Below, in pieces: positions 41,700 through 50,637 of a DNA stretch of 64,000 nt. Origin of the DNA: Bernardetia sp. ABR2-2B (GTDB lineage Bacteria; Bacteroidota; Bacteroidia; Cytophagales; Bernardetiaceae); the NCBI RefSeq assembly GCF_037126435.1, contig NZ_CP147020.1, positions 705,001 through 769,000 of the forward strand, written 5' to 3'. The translations under genes were made by a program, and so were the position numbers. Below the pieces are notes generated by a model. That model ran no database searches, was not told where the DNA came from, and saw nothing but the letters and a program-made list of their open reading frames with translations. Position 1 is the stretch's first letter, and the number at the start of each line of letters is the position of its first letter.

Positions 41700-42559
41700 T
41701 AACTACTCATTTTTTCCAATGTGTAATGAATCAAATTATTAACTTCTTCTTGTGGGTTTTCAGAAAACTGATGTGTAATTCGATTAGCAAGAATAGCATT
41801 GAGTGAAAGCATTTTGTGTCCTAAAAGTCTTCCCATTGCATAATAACCTGCCGTTTCCATTTCCATATTGGTAAGAGGAAAATCTTCAATTTTATTTCTA
41901 ATTTTATCTAAATAATTGTCTGTCTTGGGTTTTAATCTTACTTCACGTCCTTGTGGAGCATAAAACCCAGGGCAAGTAAGTGTGTTTCCTTTTATCATTT
42001 TTCCACCTTCTGTAAAATGACTTACTAAGTCTTCATTGGCAGAAACTATATAAGGATTAAAATCAACCTTTGCATTTTCTTTAATTCTTTGGGAAAACTC
42101 TTGTTCTCTTTGACTTTGTTCTAATCTATAAAACTGCATTAGTGTATCCATTCCGACTGCATTTTGAGAAGCTAAGAGTGTTCCTACAGGAATACTTTCT
42201 TGAATAGAACCCGAAGTACCAACTCTGATAATAGTAAGTGAAGTCAGTTTTTCTTTTACTTTTCGTGTCTTGAAATCAACATTGACAAGCGCATCTAATT
42301 CGGTCATCAGAACTTCTACATTATCCGTTCCCATTCCTGTCGAAATTACAGAAATTCGTTTTCCTTTATACGTTCCTGTGTGCGTAATAAATTCTCTTTT
42401 GTGAATTTTATGTTCTATTGTATCAAAAAATTGACTTACAGAAGGCACACGCTCTGGGTCACCAACCGTAATAATTGTATCTGCTAATTGAGAAGGTTGT
42501 AGATTGAGATGATAAATAGAGTTATCAGAGTTGATGATAAGTTCGGAAGATGGAATCAT
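41696..42559 (-). CDS. Nucleoside phosphorylase (uridine phosphorylase-like)
   Basis: The 287-residue enzyme belongs to the PNP/UDP family: phosphorolysis of nucleosides to base and ribose-1-phosphate. Landmarks are the phosphate-binding TVGDPERV near residue 32, ISTGMGTDNVEVLMTEL, the phosphate-site loop IIRVGTSGSIQ, and the ribose-binding NMEMETAGYYAMG motif. The acidic-aromatic features favour a uridine phosphorylase-type enzyme, but purine or methylthioadenosine substrates cannot be excluded. It could work with uridine kinase (udk, 4588) in salvage, although the genes are far apart. Confidence 0.85.
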   Translation of the reverse strand: MIPSSELIINSDNSIYHLNLQPSQLADTIITVGDPERVPSVSQFFDTIEHKIHKREFITHTGTYKGKRISVISTGMGTDNVEVLMTELDALVNVDFKTRKVKEKLTSLTIIRVGTSGSIQESIPVGTLLASQNAVGMDTLMQFYRLEQSQREQEFSQRIKENAKVDFNPYIVSANEDLVSHFTEGGKMIKGNTLTCPGFYAPQGREVRLKPKTDNYLDKIRNKIEDFPLTNMEMETAGYYAMGRLLGHKMLSLNAILANRITHQFSENPQEEVNNLIHYTLEKMSSY

Positions 42560-42626
42560 AGATATTTTTTGTGTTTGTTGTTTAATTTGGAAAGCTAAAA
42601 ATACTCATTTATAACAAAAGAGCATA

Positions 42627-42657
42627 AAAAAGCCTTATCATTTTCAGAAAAGGCTTT
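42627..42657 (-). terminator. Terminator after the lipoprotein gene at 42683
   Basis: The arms AAAAAGCCTT (42627-42636) and AAAGGCTTTT (42648-42657) form a hairpin between the phosphorylase start and the lipoprotein stop. Confidence 0.7.
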
Positions 42658-42682
42658 TGGTAAAACAAAGAATACATTTTCT

Positions 42683-43210
42683 TTATTCTTTCATAATAAT
42701 ACTTTTGATAAGTTTAGTAATCGTATTTTCTGCTGTCAAATCTACATAAAACATATCTTCTTTCTTTTTTTCTTCTTCAATTTTTGGAGTTTTGAGAAGT
42801 GAGTTTTTGGCAATTGCTTTTGCACACGGATTATCAGAAAACACAATATCTAGCGTATCTTTTTTAGTTTTTAATCGCATTGCATATTTCGGCATCATCA
42901 TACATTTTTTTTCTACATCAGAAATGTAGTTTGTAGTGTCCAAAAGTGCATTTTTCAAGCTATCTAATTGCGCTGATGAAGTAAAAACTTTTTCATAAAC
43001 TTCGTAATCACAAAGATACGTTTTGCTAGAATCTTGTTCTACTGGATTTATAGGTGTTTCTTTCACTAAGAACAGCTCTATATCTTCTGAATTTTTTATG
43101 ATTTTGTGCATAGCTTGTAATTCTTTTTCTTTACAACTGCTTAGAATAAATAAAGATAATCCGAAAGTAAAAATGGCTATATAAAAAAACGATTTTTGAG
43201 TAAAATTCAT
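42683..43210 (-). CDS. Hypothetical lipoprotein downstream of the caspase-family gene
   Basis: The 175-residue product has a lipoprotein signal with lipobox LSSC (Cys26). The mature part contains four further Cys (in YLCDYEVY, KKCMMMP and NPCAKAI, plus one near the lipidated Cys), suggesting disulfides. No domain is recognised. Only 26 bases separate it from the upstream caspase-family gene on the same strand, and a terminator follows, so the two are probably one operon. A functional link with the protease is possible but unproven. Confidence 0.7.
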   Translation of the reverse strand: MNFTQKSFFYIAIFTFGLSLFILSSCKEKELQAMHKIIKNSEDIELFLVKETPINPVEQDSSKTYLCDYEVYEKVFTSSAQLDSLKNALLDTTNYISDVEKKCMMMPKYAMRLKTKKDTLDIVFSDNPCAKAIAKNSLLKTPKIEEEKKKEDMFYVDLTAENTITKLIKSIIMKE

Positions 43211-43236
43211 AAATGCTAAATTTAGTTTTGGAGTAA

Positions 43237-44622
43237 TTATCTTTTACTGATTTTGGTATAAAAAACTGGATTTTGAGTAGTACAGTTTCTACAACCTGTA
43301 TCTGTTTTATTTACTGTATTAGCATGAGATTTTTTCAAAATGTTTTCCCAAGAAGGCTCTTGTGTTTTGAGATAACTAATTTCTTCATGAAAAGCTTGTA
43401 AAAAACTTAGTGTAAAGAAACCACCATTAACGCTATTAGACCACGAAACCTGTCCTGCACTAGACGAGGTAACAATCATATTTCCTTTTGTAGCCAAAAA
43501 TAATTTTTGAAGCTTTTCGATATGAGGAGTTTGATACGAACGACCAGCCAAAAAGCTTGTTTCAGTCATTTTATTGATTCCAATATCAGAGTTACAACAG
43601 TCTGTAATGACAATATTCAGACGTGCGCCTTTTTTATCTAAAAGATTATAGACCGATGAAACTGAAAGTGTTGTTTCTGCCGAAAGCTTAGTATAAGGAG
43701 AGGCACGAATATCCATTTGAGGGTAAGCATCAGTTTGGTCAGCCCAACGGAAACCGTGTCCACTATAATAAAAAACGACAATATCATTACTACCAGGATT
43801 TAGTCCATTCAAAACTCGCATAGCATTATCTTTCGTAAAACTACTTCCTTTTACTTCATATTTTCTAAAATCTACTTTCAAAGCTGCTGCAATATCTTCA
43901 AATTCCTTTGTCATATTTCGGCTATCAGTCTCACAACTTGCCCCAATATCTCCAATACTACTATTGACTAGCATTACTAAGTGCATTTTTGCAGCTCCAT
44001 AATTAGCTTCTTGATTTTGTTGTTGCGTCGTGTTATTATCATAATGCTCTTGTGCTACGTGGCTATCAAGTTCGTTATCACGCATATTTTGAAAGGCTAG
44101 ATATTCCTTTTCATTATCCCAATAAAAACGGTGTAAATATTCGTCTGTGAGTTCTGAAACTTTGAGTTCTTTATAAGAATCTACTCTCTTCAAAGACTCT
44201 TCACTAAAGTTTGGGTCATCAGTTACAAATGGCATTTCTCCTTTTGTTTGTTCGTCCCAAACCCATACAAAATGGTCTGGATTGTAAGAGCGTCTATCTA
44301 CTCTTGAGCCAGAGTTAGATGTAATGAACTTAGGATTTTCGCCTTTCATTACAAAATAATTATACCCATCTTCTTGTCCAGAAGTAGAAGTGTAATCTAT
44401 ATTTACAACATTATAAACATCATTATAAGTATAAGCAATACGCATGTAGGCGTCCTCTTCATTAAAATAAACTAAGAAGCCTTTGTACTTTACACCTGAT
44501 GCTGAAAACTCAATTTCATATAGAGATTGCGAAAATACTGGCGCAGAAAGAGTTAGGAAGAAAGAAAATAACAATATCCTCCATATATAAGAGGTTTTGA
44601 AGCCTTTTTTATGATTTTTCAT
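43237..44622 (-). CDS. Secreted caspase-family (C14) protease
   Basis: The 461-residue protein has a signal peptide (about 1-32, ending VFSQS) and an N-terminal beta-rich region (about 33-190). A caspase p20-like domain follows (about 208-440). The catalytic dyad is in place: His289 in FYYSGHGFRW and Cys343 of ITDCCNSD, preceded by Cys342, with the D-x-C pattern of the clan. Prokaryotic metacaspase-like proteins usually cleave after basic residues. Most studied defence-linked ones are cytoplasmic, whereas this one is exported, so envelope proteolysis or maturation of surface proteins is more likely. It is probably co-transcribed with the lipoprotein gene downstream. Confidence 0.88.
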   Translation of the reverse strand: MKNHKKGFKTSYIWRILLFSFFLTLSAPVFSQSLYEIEFSASGVKYKGFLVYFNEEDAYMRIAYTYNDVYNVVNIDYTSTSGQEDGYNYFVMKGENPKFITSNSGSRVDRRSYNPDHFVWVWDEQTKGEMPFVTDDPNFSEESLKRVDSYKELKVSELTDEYLHRFYWDNEKEYLAFQNMRDNELDSHVAQEHYDNNTTQQQNQEANYGAAKMHLVMLVNSSIGDIGASCETDSRNMTKEFEDIAAALKVDFRKYEVKGSSFTKDNAMRVLNGLNPGSNDIVVFYYSGHGFRWADQTDAYPQMDIRASPYTKLSAETTLSVSSVYNLLDKKGARLNIVITDCCNSDIGINKMTETSFLAGRSYQTPHIEKLQKLFLATKGNMIVTSSSAGQVSWSNSVNGGFFTLSFLQAFHEEISYLKTQEPSWENILKKSHANTVNKTDTGCRNCTTQNPVFYTKISKR

Positions 44623-44782
44623 AGGTAAAATAGAGATAAGTAAAGAAAATAGTTTTCAAAAGTACACAGATGTACAACTTCAAAAAGAAAGCCAATATTC
44701 TTAACTTTCATTTTTGATTGAAAGTTTCTGATTTCTATATATTTCTTATTTAAAATTTATAAGGCAAAAAAGCTACTTTTCT

Positions 44783-45760
44783 CTATTTCATATTTTTCTC
44801 TACTTCTTTATCCATTATTTTTTTAATGATTTTCAGAATGCCAATACAAAGCACAATACTCAAAACACCAAAAGGAATCAATATAGCAAAGTTACTTTCC
44901 TCTATTTTTGAGGTAGTGAGCATTTGGTCATCATAGAATAAAAAGAGAGCCAAAGTAATTCCGTTATTCAAGATATGCGCCCAAATAGGAACAGTAATAT
45001 TGTTGGTATAAATATATAAATAGCCAAACAAAGCTCCCAAAAGCATACGAGGAACGAATCCGTAAAACTGAAAGTGAATAGCACTAAAAACAATAGCTGT
45101 TATCCAAACGGCTGCATGTTTGTTTTTGGTAAGGTTTTGAAAAAGAGGTTGTACTACTCCTCTAAAAAATACTTCTTCAGTTAGTCCTGCCAAAACAGCA
45201 ATCACGATAAAGCCTAAAACTGTTTGTAAAGGCGAAGCAAAATCAGTCATGAAAAGAGTTAATGCCTGTGCAGCATCTTCTTTTTCTCGCATCCATGTCT
45301 CCAAACCTTGTAAGAACTCTGGAAACTCTATTGCTCCATTTAGTGTTCCGACTAATTGAACAGCAGGAAAAGCAACAATAGCAAGTACGAAAACAATCAA
45401 AAAAACGAGAGTCGGAGTTTTGTACCTTTTTAAAAAGGGTTCTTCTAAAAATTGCTGTGCCAAGTCAGCATTCATTACAGAATGAGTTCCATTATTCGGG
45501 TTTGCTTGATTGAATTTATAGACATATTTAGTAAAAAACAAGGTAACTCCAAAAAAACTAATCAATTGTGTAAGACCCTGCAAAATTAAAATAGGCGTAC
45601 GAAGCTCTAGGTATGCACTCATGTTTTGCATCTGATTTGTAAGTTCTATAAGAGGGATTCCATAGACAAGTGAAATCAGAAATACTCCGATAAATTGTGA
45701 GGCAAATAAAGCTAAGACAGTAATTAAGAGGAGAATAAGAAGGGAGAAAATATATTTCAT
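44783..45760 (-). CDS. CPBP family intramembrane glutamic protease
   Basis: The 325-residue multi-helix membrane protein holds the CPBP (Rce1/ABI) motifs in the last third: EEVFFRGVVQPLF supplies the EExxxR catalytic Glu pair, AIHFQFYGFVPRMLLGALFGYLY supplies motif 2 with its His, and HILNNG is motif 3. Two long N-terminal helices and a loop of about 60 residues precede the core. Bacterial members process peptides or prenylated substrates, or act in bacteriocin immunity; no substrate gene is nearby. The start is the ATG at 45760. Confidence 0.9.
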   Translation of the reverse strand: MKYIFSLLILLLITVLALFASQFIGVFLISLVYGIPLIELTNQMQNMSAYLELRTPILILQGLTQLISFFGVTLFFTKYVYKFNQANPNNGTHSVMNADLAQQFLEEPFLKRYKTPTLVFLIVFVLAIVAFPAVQLVGTLNGAIEFPEFLQGLETWMREKEDAAQALTLFMTDFASPLQTVLGFIVIAVLAGLTEEVFFRGVVQPLFQNLTKNKHAAVWITAIVFSAIHFQFYGFVPRMLLGALFGYLYIYTNNITVPIWAHILNNGITLALFLFYDDQMLTTSKIEESNFAILIPFGVLSIVLCIGILKIIKKIMDKEVEKNMK

Positions 45761-45864
45761 TATGAATATTTTTAGAGACGATTTTATACAAAAAGTAGCA
45801 ATTTTTCTAGTACAATAGTAGAAGTTTTATTCTCAAAATTACAATTAAGAAAAGAATTATAATT

Positions 45865-46776
45865 TTATTTAACAATGAAAAAACCATCATTTCCATCATC
45901 TTGATACAAAGGCATCAGAACATAACCACTATAAGGCGAACGAATTTCTTTTCCATCTTGATGAGCTAATAGTTGTCCTTTTTCAATACTATCAAAATTC
46001 CCAAATCCTTCTACCATTTTAAACGTCGAATTTTTAGGAATTTTATGGATATATTCACACGTTAAATAATTCGGAACTCCTGTACGTATAGTTTCTCCCA
46101 AAGTATGTTCTAAGTTTGGAATAGGTTGTGAAGTCATTTGAAGAGATTGCATGATTCGCCAAACTCCAGAAATAAGATTATTTGCAGAATTTTCTTTTCC
46201 TATCGTTCCTCCCTCAAAAGCAAAAGTTTCATAATTCCATTGCTCCATATAAGTCATGGCTGTTCCGTCTAGTTTCTTATCTAAACCAAGAATAACTGGA
46301 ATTTCTAAAAGTTTTGCAAGTTCGTCATCTGTCGTTGTGGTTCTAACCACAAAAGCTCCATTGGGTGCAGAGGTAGTGTGCAAATCTATCAAAATTCTTC
46401 TTTTATACGTATCGTGAGGAATCACACGCAAAACTTCAATGAGCTGACGCAATTCTTCATATTCTGGAATTTCAGAATCAGGTGGAATATTATCTATCAA
46501 ATCATTAAGCCAAATTCTATTCAAATCAGTTTGCAGATAGCGTTTTTTCTCTTTGAGAGCCTGTAAATTTCCTCCAATAGCTACAAAGTGTCCATTAAAA
46601 AGTCGTTTATCTAAATGCGAAGTTAAATATTCTAAGGCGTTATAACCTGCTTGTTCGTTTCCGTGCAAACCACCAATACAAACCAAAAGTGTTTGATTAT
46701 CTCCTCCAGAAATATCTCCAATGATACGTTTAAAAAGTGTTGGTGTGTGTGTGGTTTCTTGTGGTTTTTGAGTCAT
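45865..46776 (-). CDS. AstE/AspA-family zinc deacylase
   Basis: The 303-residue enzyme belongs to the succinylglutamate desuccinylase/aspartoacylase family. Zinc ligands are visible as His38 and Glu41 (GGLHGNEQAG) and His133 (DLHTTSAP); DLNRIW at 84-89 binds the substrate carboxylate, and a Glu in FEGGT is the likely base. The C-terminal part (about 235-303) is a small beta domain (GQLLAHQDGKEIRSPYSGYVLMPLY). The exact amide substrate is unclear; no ast operon is present. Confidence 0.87.
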   Translation of the reverse strand: MTQKPQETTHTPTLFKRIIGDISGGDNQTLLVCIGGLHGNEQAGYNALEYLTSHLDKRLFNGHFVAIGGNLQALKEKKRYLQTDLNRIWLNDLIDNIPPDSEIPEYEELRQLIEVLRVIPHDTYKRRILIDLHTTSAPNGAFVVRTTTTDDELAKLLEIPVILGLDKKLDGTAMTYMEQWNYETFAFEGGTIGKENSANNLISGVWRIMQSLQMTSQPIPNLEHTLGETIRTGVPNYLTCEYIHKIPKNSTFKMVEGFGNFDSIEKGQLLAHQDGKEIRSPYSGYVLMPLYQDDGNDGFFIVK

Positions 46777-46835
46777 TATTTATTGAAAAATTCGAATGAA
46801 AAGGTCAATTATAGTTAGTACATAAACTGTAATAA

Positions 46836-46882
46836 AAACCCCTAAACTTCCTACTAAATTTTGAGTAGAAGTCTAGGGTTAA
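46836..46882 (-). terminator. Terminator after the glycosidase gene
   Basis: AACCCCTAAACTTCCTACT pairs with AGTAGAAGTCTAGGGTTAA around an eight-base loop. It lies downstream (minus strand) of the interrupted glycosidase gene. Confidence 0.7.
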
Positions 46883-46925
46883 TTTTTATAGTACGCAGAA
46901 CAATCCACAAAGATACAAAACAACT

Positions 46926-48032
46926 TTATTTTTTTCTAACACCAAGAACATTTGGAATTTCCCAAAAATGATGATTATTATCATTCAAGTTAAAATTAGT
47001 TTCATAACTTCCTTGTTTCGAAATTACACTATCGCCGTATTTTATGAAAAATGAAGTTTCGGGTCCTCCTTCTAAGTACATTATTTTTTTAATATTGAGT
47101 TCCGATTTCAAAAGCATATCATTATACATTTGAATATTATAGGGCGAACGAGTATGAATAAAAAGAACATTCGAATTCATATCTTCTGCCAAAACAACCA
47201 TACTCCAATAGCGTTTTTAATTTCCCCAACGATTTTTCTGACGACAATCTACCAAACGCAAGTTCTGAATCAATGTGTTATAATTTTTGATAGTTTCCTC
47301 CCAATTTCCACATGAATTATCTTTATCAATAATCTGAAATTTGGATAGGTTTTTTCCTTTTGCTTCTTCTTTTAAATTAAAAGCTGCAATAGAATTATAT
47401 TTCTCTGTAAAATTAGGATTATTTACAAAATCAAAATCTTTCATATAACCTGCACTCATTCCGTCTGCTTGAAACATCGAAGCATTAAAAGCAGCCATTA
47501 GCTCTTCATGTTTTGCCCATTTGGGAGCTGTTTTAGTTCCTTTTTTCTCAAATGAATTTTCAGAAATTTTTTCTAAAGATGAAATTAAATCCAAATCAAA
47601 ATAATCTAAGTTTATTCTCAAAACAGAAATTTTACTATCTGAAATATTTGATTTTATGGGTGCGTCAAATTCAGCATACTCTAGTCCTTTTTCAAAGGTT
47701 TTCCATTTTATTTTAGTTTCTACTGTTCTAGGAGTAAAGGTCAGAATGATTTCTTTTGGCTCTTTATAATTAGAATCTCCATAAATCCAACCTGCTTTTT
47801 CTCCATCATAATAAGGGTCATTTGGGTCTTCTTTTTTAGAATCAATTTGGGTAGTATTTATAATTGACTTTATACTATCTTTTTCAGTAATTAATTCTAC
47901 CACTTCCATTTCTTGATTTATTTCTTTAGCTTCTTTATGAGAAGAAGTACAAGAAAAACAAATGATATTGAAAATAAATACTAATCCAAATAATGGTATC
48001 TTTGTGGTAAAACTTAAAATGCCTTTTTTCAT
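46926..48032 (-). pseudogene. Phosphodiester glycosidase (NAGPA-type) lipoprotein gene with an in-frame stop
   Basis: Two open segments, 48032-47217 and the continuation to 46926, are in the same frame and separated by a single TAA (47219-47217). The first encodes a lipoprotein signal (FSC, Cys28) and the start of the NAGPA-like domain, ending RLVDCRQKNRWGN. The second continues KRYWSMVVLAED and carries the conserved RSPYN and YLEGGPETS motifs to a normal C-terminus. The family consensus has Gln near the break, so CAA to TAA is the likely change. No frameshift is seen and the second part has not decayed, so the mutation is recent, suppressed, or a sequencing error. Confidence 0.8.
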
Positions 48033-48114
48033 ACAAATTATGAGGTTTTTATTCTCAAAACGGAAAGAGCATTTTTATATTGTATGAAATTTTTGTAAAA
48101 ATTATAGTAAATAA

Positions 48115-49071
48115 ATGGAATCTACTTATCACAATCCTGTCATGCTTTCTGAATGTATAGAAGCATTGGATATAAAAAAAGATGGAATTTATGTCGACCT
48201 TACTTTTGGAGGAGGAGGACACAGTCGAGCAATTTTAGAAAAATTAATTGCTTTAGATAAAGACAAAAACGCAACTGGAAAACTCTATGCCTTTGACCAA
48301 GATGCTGATGCACAAGCAGAAGCCGAAAAATTAGCCAAAGAAGTAAATACACTTGAAAACCCTTCTCGTTTTGTCTTCTTGAAAGCAAATTTTAGATATT
48401 TAGAAAAATATTTGAGAATGTATAAGGTAGAAAAAGTAGATGGGATTTTGGCAGATTTAGGCATTTCTTCACATCAAATAGACGAACCCACACGAGGTTT
48501 TTCTACTCGTTTTGATGCTGATTTGGATATGCGAATGGATACTTCTACTAAAGAAACAGCCAGAGATATTTTGAATGAATATGGAGAATCCGAATTACAC
48601 AAACTTTTTGGAATTTATGGAGAGATAAAAAATGCCAAAACCCTCGCCAAAACGATTGTAGCCTCAAGAATAAATAAGCCAATTGAAACGACAACAGAGT
48701 TGAAAGAAATTTTGGAAAGAATTGCACCTAAAAGGCAAGAGTTTAAATATTATGCACAAGCTTTTCAAGCTCTACGTATTGAAGTGAATCAAGAAATGGA
48801 AGCCTTAGAAGATATGCTTTTGCAGTGTGCCGAAGTTTTGAAAACCGATGGGCGTTTGGTAGCCATGTCGTATCATTCTTTGGAAGACCGTCCACTCAAA
48901 AAAATTATTCAAATGGGAAAATTTCATGGCGAGATAGAAAAAGATTTTTATGGAAATGTAATCAAACCTTTTGAAGCAATAAATAGAAAACCAATTACAG
49001 CAACAAAAGAGGAAATAGAACAAAACCCAAGAGCAAGAAGCGCAAAACTTAGAATTGCTAAACGCATTTAA
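48115..49071 (+). CDS. rsmH: 16S rRNA m4C1402 methyltransferase
   Basis: The 318-residue enzyme N4-methylates C1402 in the ribosomal P site. The hallmarks are HNPVMLSECIEAL at the start, the SAM-binding DLTFGGGGHSRAIL (about 23-36), ILADLGISSHQID, and the C-terminal SYHSLEDRPLKKI motif. The length is normal. The gene usually heads the dcw cluster (mraZ-rsmH-ftsL-ftsI-mur); here it stands between the broken glycosidase gene and hutH, with no cell-division genes in sight. Confidence 0.97.
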   Translation: MESTYHNPVMLSECIEALDIKKDGIYVDLTFGGGGHSRAILEKLIALDKDKNATGKLYAFDQDADAQAEAEKLAKEVNTLENPSRFVFLKANFRYLEKYLRMYKVEKVDGILADLGISSHQIDEPTRGFSTRFDADLDMRMDTSTKETARDILNEYGESELHKLFGIYGEIKNAKTLAKTIVASRINKPIETTTELKEILERIAPKRQEFKYYAQAFQALRIEVNQEMEALEDMLLQCAEVLKTDGRLVAMSYHSLEDRPLKKIIQMGKFHGEIEKDFYGNVIKPFEAINRKPITATKEEIEQNPRARSAKLRIAKRI

Positions 49072-49128
49072 CAAACTTCTTGACAAAAAACATAATTATC
49101 AGAAAAACACACAAACAATTTTAAACTT

Positions 49129-50628
49129 ATGCTTTATAAAATATCAAATCAAACGATTTCTATTCAAGAGATTTATAAAATTGCTATATCTCATACTAAA
49201 ATAGAGCTTTCAGAAGAAAGTAAGGCACAAATAAAAAAAGCACAAGCCTATTTAGAAAATCTTGTTACAGAGAGCGAAGAAGCTGTTTATGGTGTAAATA
49301 CAGGCTTTGGTTTTTTGTGTAATTACAAAATTCCTAGAGAACAGATTAGCGAATTACAAGAAAATTTGGTTATGTCTCATGCCTGTGGAATGGGTGATGA
49401 GGTGCCTACTCTTATCGTTCGTATGATGTTACTGCTCAAAATTCAATCTCTTTCGTATGGACACTCTGGCGTTCAGTTACAGACTGTTGAGCGTTTTGTA
49501 GATTTTTATAATGAAGATATTTTACCTGTTGTTTATGAGTTGGGTTCGTTGGGTGCTTCTGGCGATTTAGCTCCTTTAGCGCATCTTGCTTTACCTATTA
49601 TTGGATTGGGAGAAGTTCAGATAAAAGACAAAAAAGGAGTTTATAAAAAGCATAAAACAGAAGATATTCTAAAGAAAAAAAATTGGAATCCAATCAAACT
49701 AAAAGCAAAAGAAGGCTTGGCAATGCTCAATGGAACGCAGTTTATGAGTGCTTACGGTGTTGCTTGTATGGTAGAAGCTGAAAAATTGAATAATTTGAGT
49801 GATATAATTGGTTCACTTTCAGCAGATGCTTTTTTGTGTCGTTCAGAGCCTTTTGATGAGCTTACTCACAAAATCCGTCCACATAAAGGGCAAATAACAA
49901 CAGCAAAAACGATTAGAGAGCTTTTGGAAGGAAGTGAAATAATGCTCCAACCCAAGGCACACGTTCAAGACCCTTATTCTTTCCGTTGTATGCCACAAGT
50001 GCAAGGCGCAAGTAAAGATGCTTTTGATTATATAAATTCGGTTTTTGAGTGTGAAATTAATTCGGTTACAGATAATCCAAATGTTTTTCCTGAAGAAGAC
50101 AAAATTCTTTCTGGTGGAAATTTTCACGGACAACCATTAGCTATTTCTTTAGATTTTGCAGCAATTGCACTAGCAGAATTGGGAAGTATTTCGGAGCGAA
50201 GAACCTATTTATTAATGGCAGGAGAGCGAAACTTGCCTCCTTTTTTGGTGCGTGATTCGGGTTTGCATTCTGGAATGATGATAGCACAATATACGGCAGC
50301 TTCGATTGTAAGTCAGAACAAACAGCTTTGTACACCTGCAAGTGTGGATAGTATTATTTCCTCAAAAGGACAAGAAGACCACGTCAGTATGGGGGCAAAT
50401 GCAGCAACAAAACTCTATAAAATCCTTCAAAATGTAAAAAGAGTTTTGGGAATAGAATTAATGGCAGCAGCACAAGCAATAGAATTTAGAAGACCTCTGA
50501 AAACATCAGATAAGTTAGAAGAATTTTTATCAGATTATAGAAATTACGTAGAACCATTACAAAAAGATAGAGTTTTGCACGACGATATGATAAAAAGTGT
50601 TACATTTTTGGAAGAATACGAAATTTAA
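49129..50628 (+). CDS. hutH: Histidine ammonia-lyase
   Basis: The 499-residue enzyme converts L-histidine to urocanate, the first step of histidine breakdown. The MIO prosthetic group forms from A143-S144-G145 (GSLGASGDLAPLAH). Tyr in VYGVNTGFG (about 46-54), NGTQFM, and the SVTDNPN segment line the active site. The length matches HutH. The rest of the hut pathway (hutU, hutI, hutG) is not adjacent. The arginase-family gene at 59218 is a separate enzyme. The gene follows rsmH by 57 bases, and the zinc-domain paralogue follows nine bases after its stop. Confidence 0.95.
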   Translation: MLYKISNQTISIQEIYKIAISHTKIELSEESKAQIKKAQAYLENLVTESEEAVYGVNTGFGFLCNYKIPREQISELQENLVMSHACGMGDEVPTLIVRMMLLLKIQSLSYGHSGVQLQTVERFVDFYNEDILPVVYELGSLGASGDLAPLAHLALPIIGLGEVQIKDKKGVYKKHKTEDILKKKNWNPIKLKAKEGLAMLNGTQFMSAYGVACMVEAEKLNNLSDIIGSLSADAFLCRSEPFDELTHKIRPHKGQITTAKTIRELLEGSEIMLQPKAHVQDPYSFRCMPQVQGASKDAFDYINSVFECEINSVTDNPNVFPEEDKILSGGNFHGQPLAISLDFAAIALAELGSISERRTYLLMAGERNLPPFLVRDSGLHSGMMIAQYTAASIVSQNKQLCTPASVDSIISSKGQEDHVSMGANAATKLYKILQNVKRVLGIELMAAAQAIEFRRPLKTSDKLEEFLSDYRNYVEPLQKDRVLHDDMIKSVTFLEEYEI

Positions 50629-50637
50629 AATCAAAAA

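Noticed and set aside
44657-44664. TACTTTTG promoter box upstream of the caspase-family gene (minus strand)
   Set aside because: The nearest TTTG partner is only 16 bases away and the next 28; spacing does not fit, so I did not list it.
46926-47201. Separate 91-residue gene
   Set aside because: It is in frame with the upstream lipoprotein gene and continues the same domain after a single stop codon.
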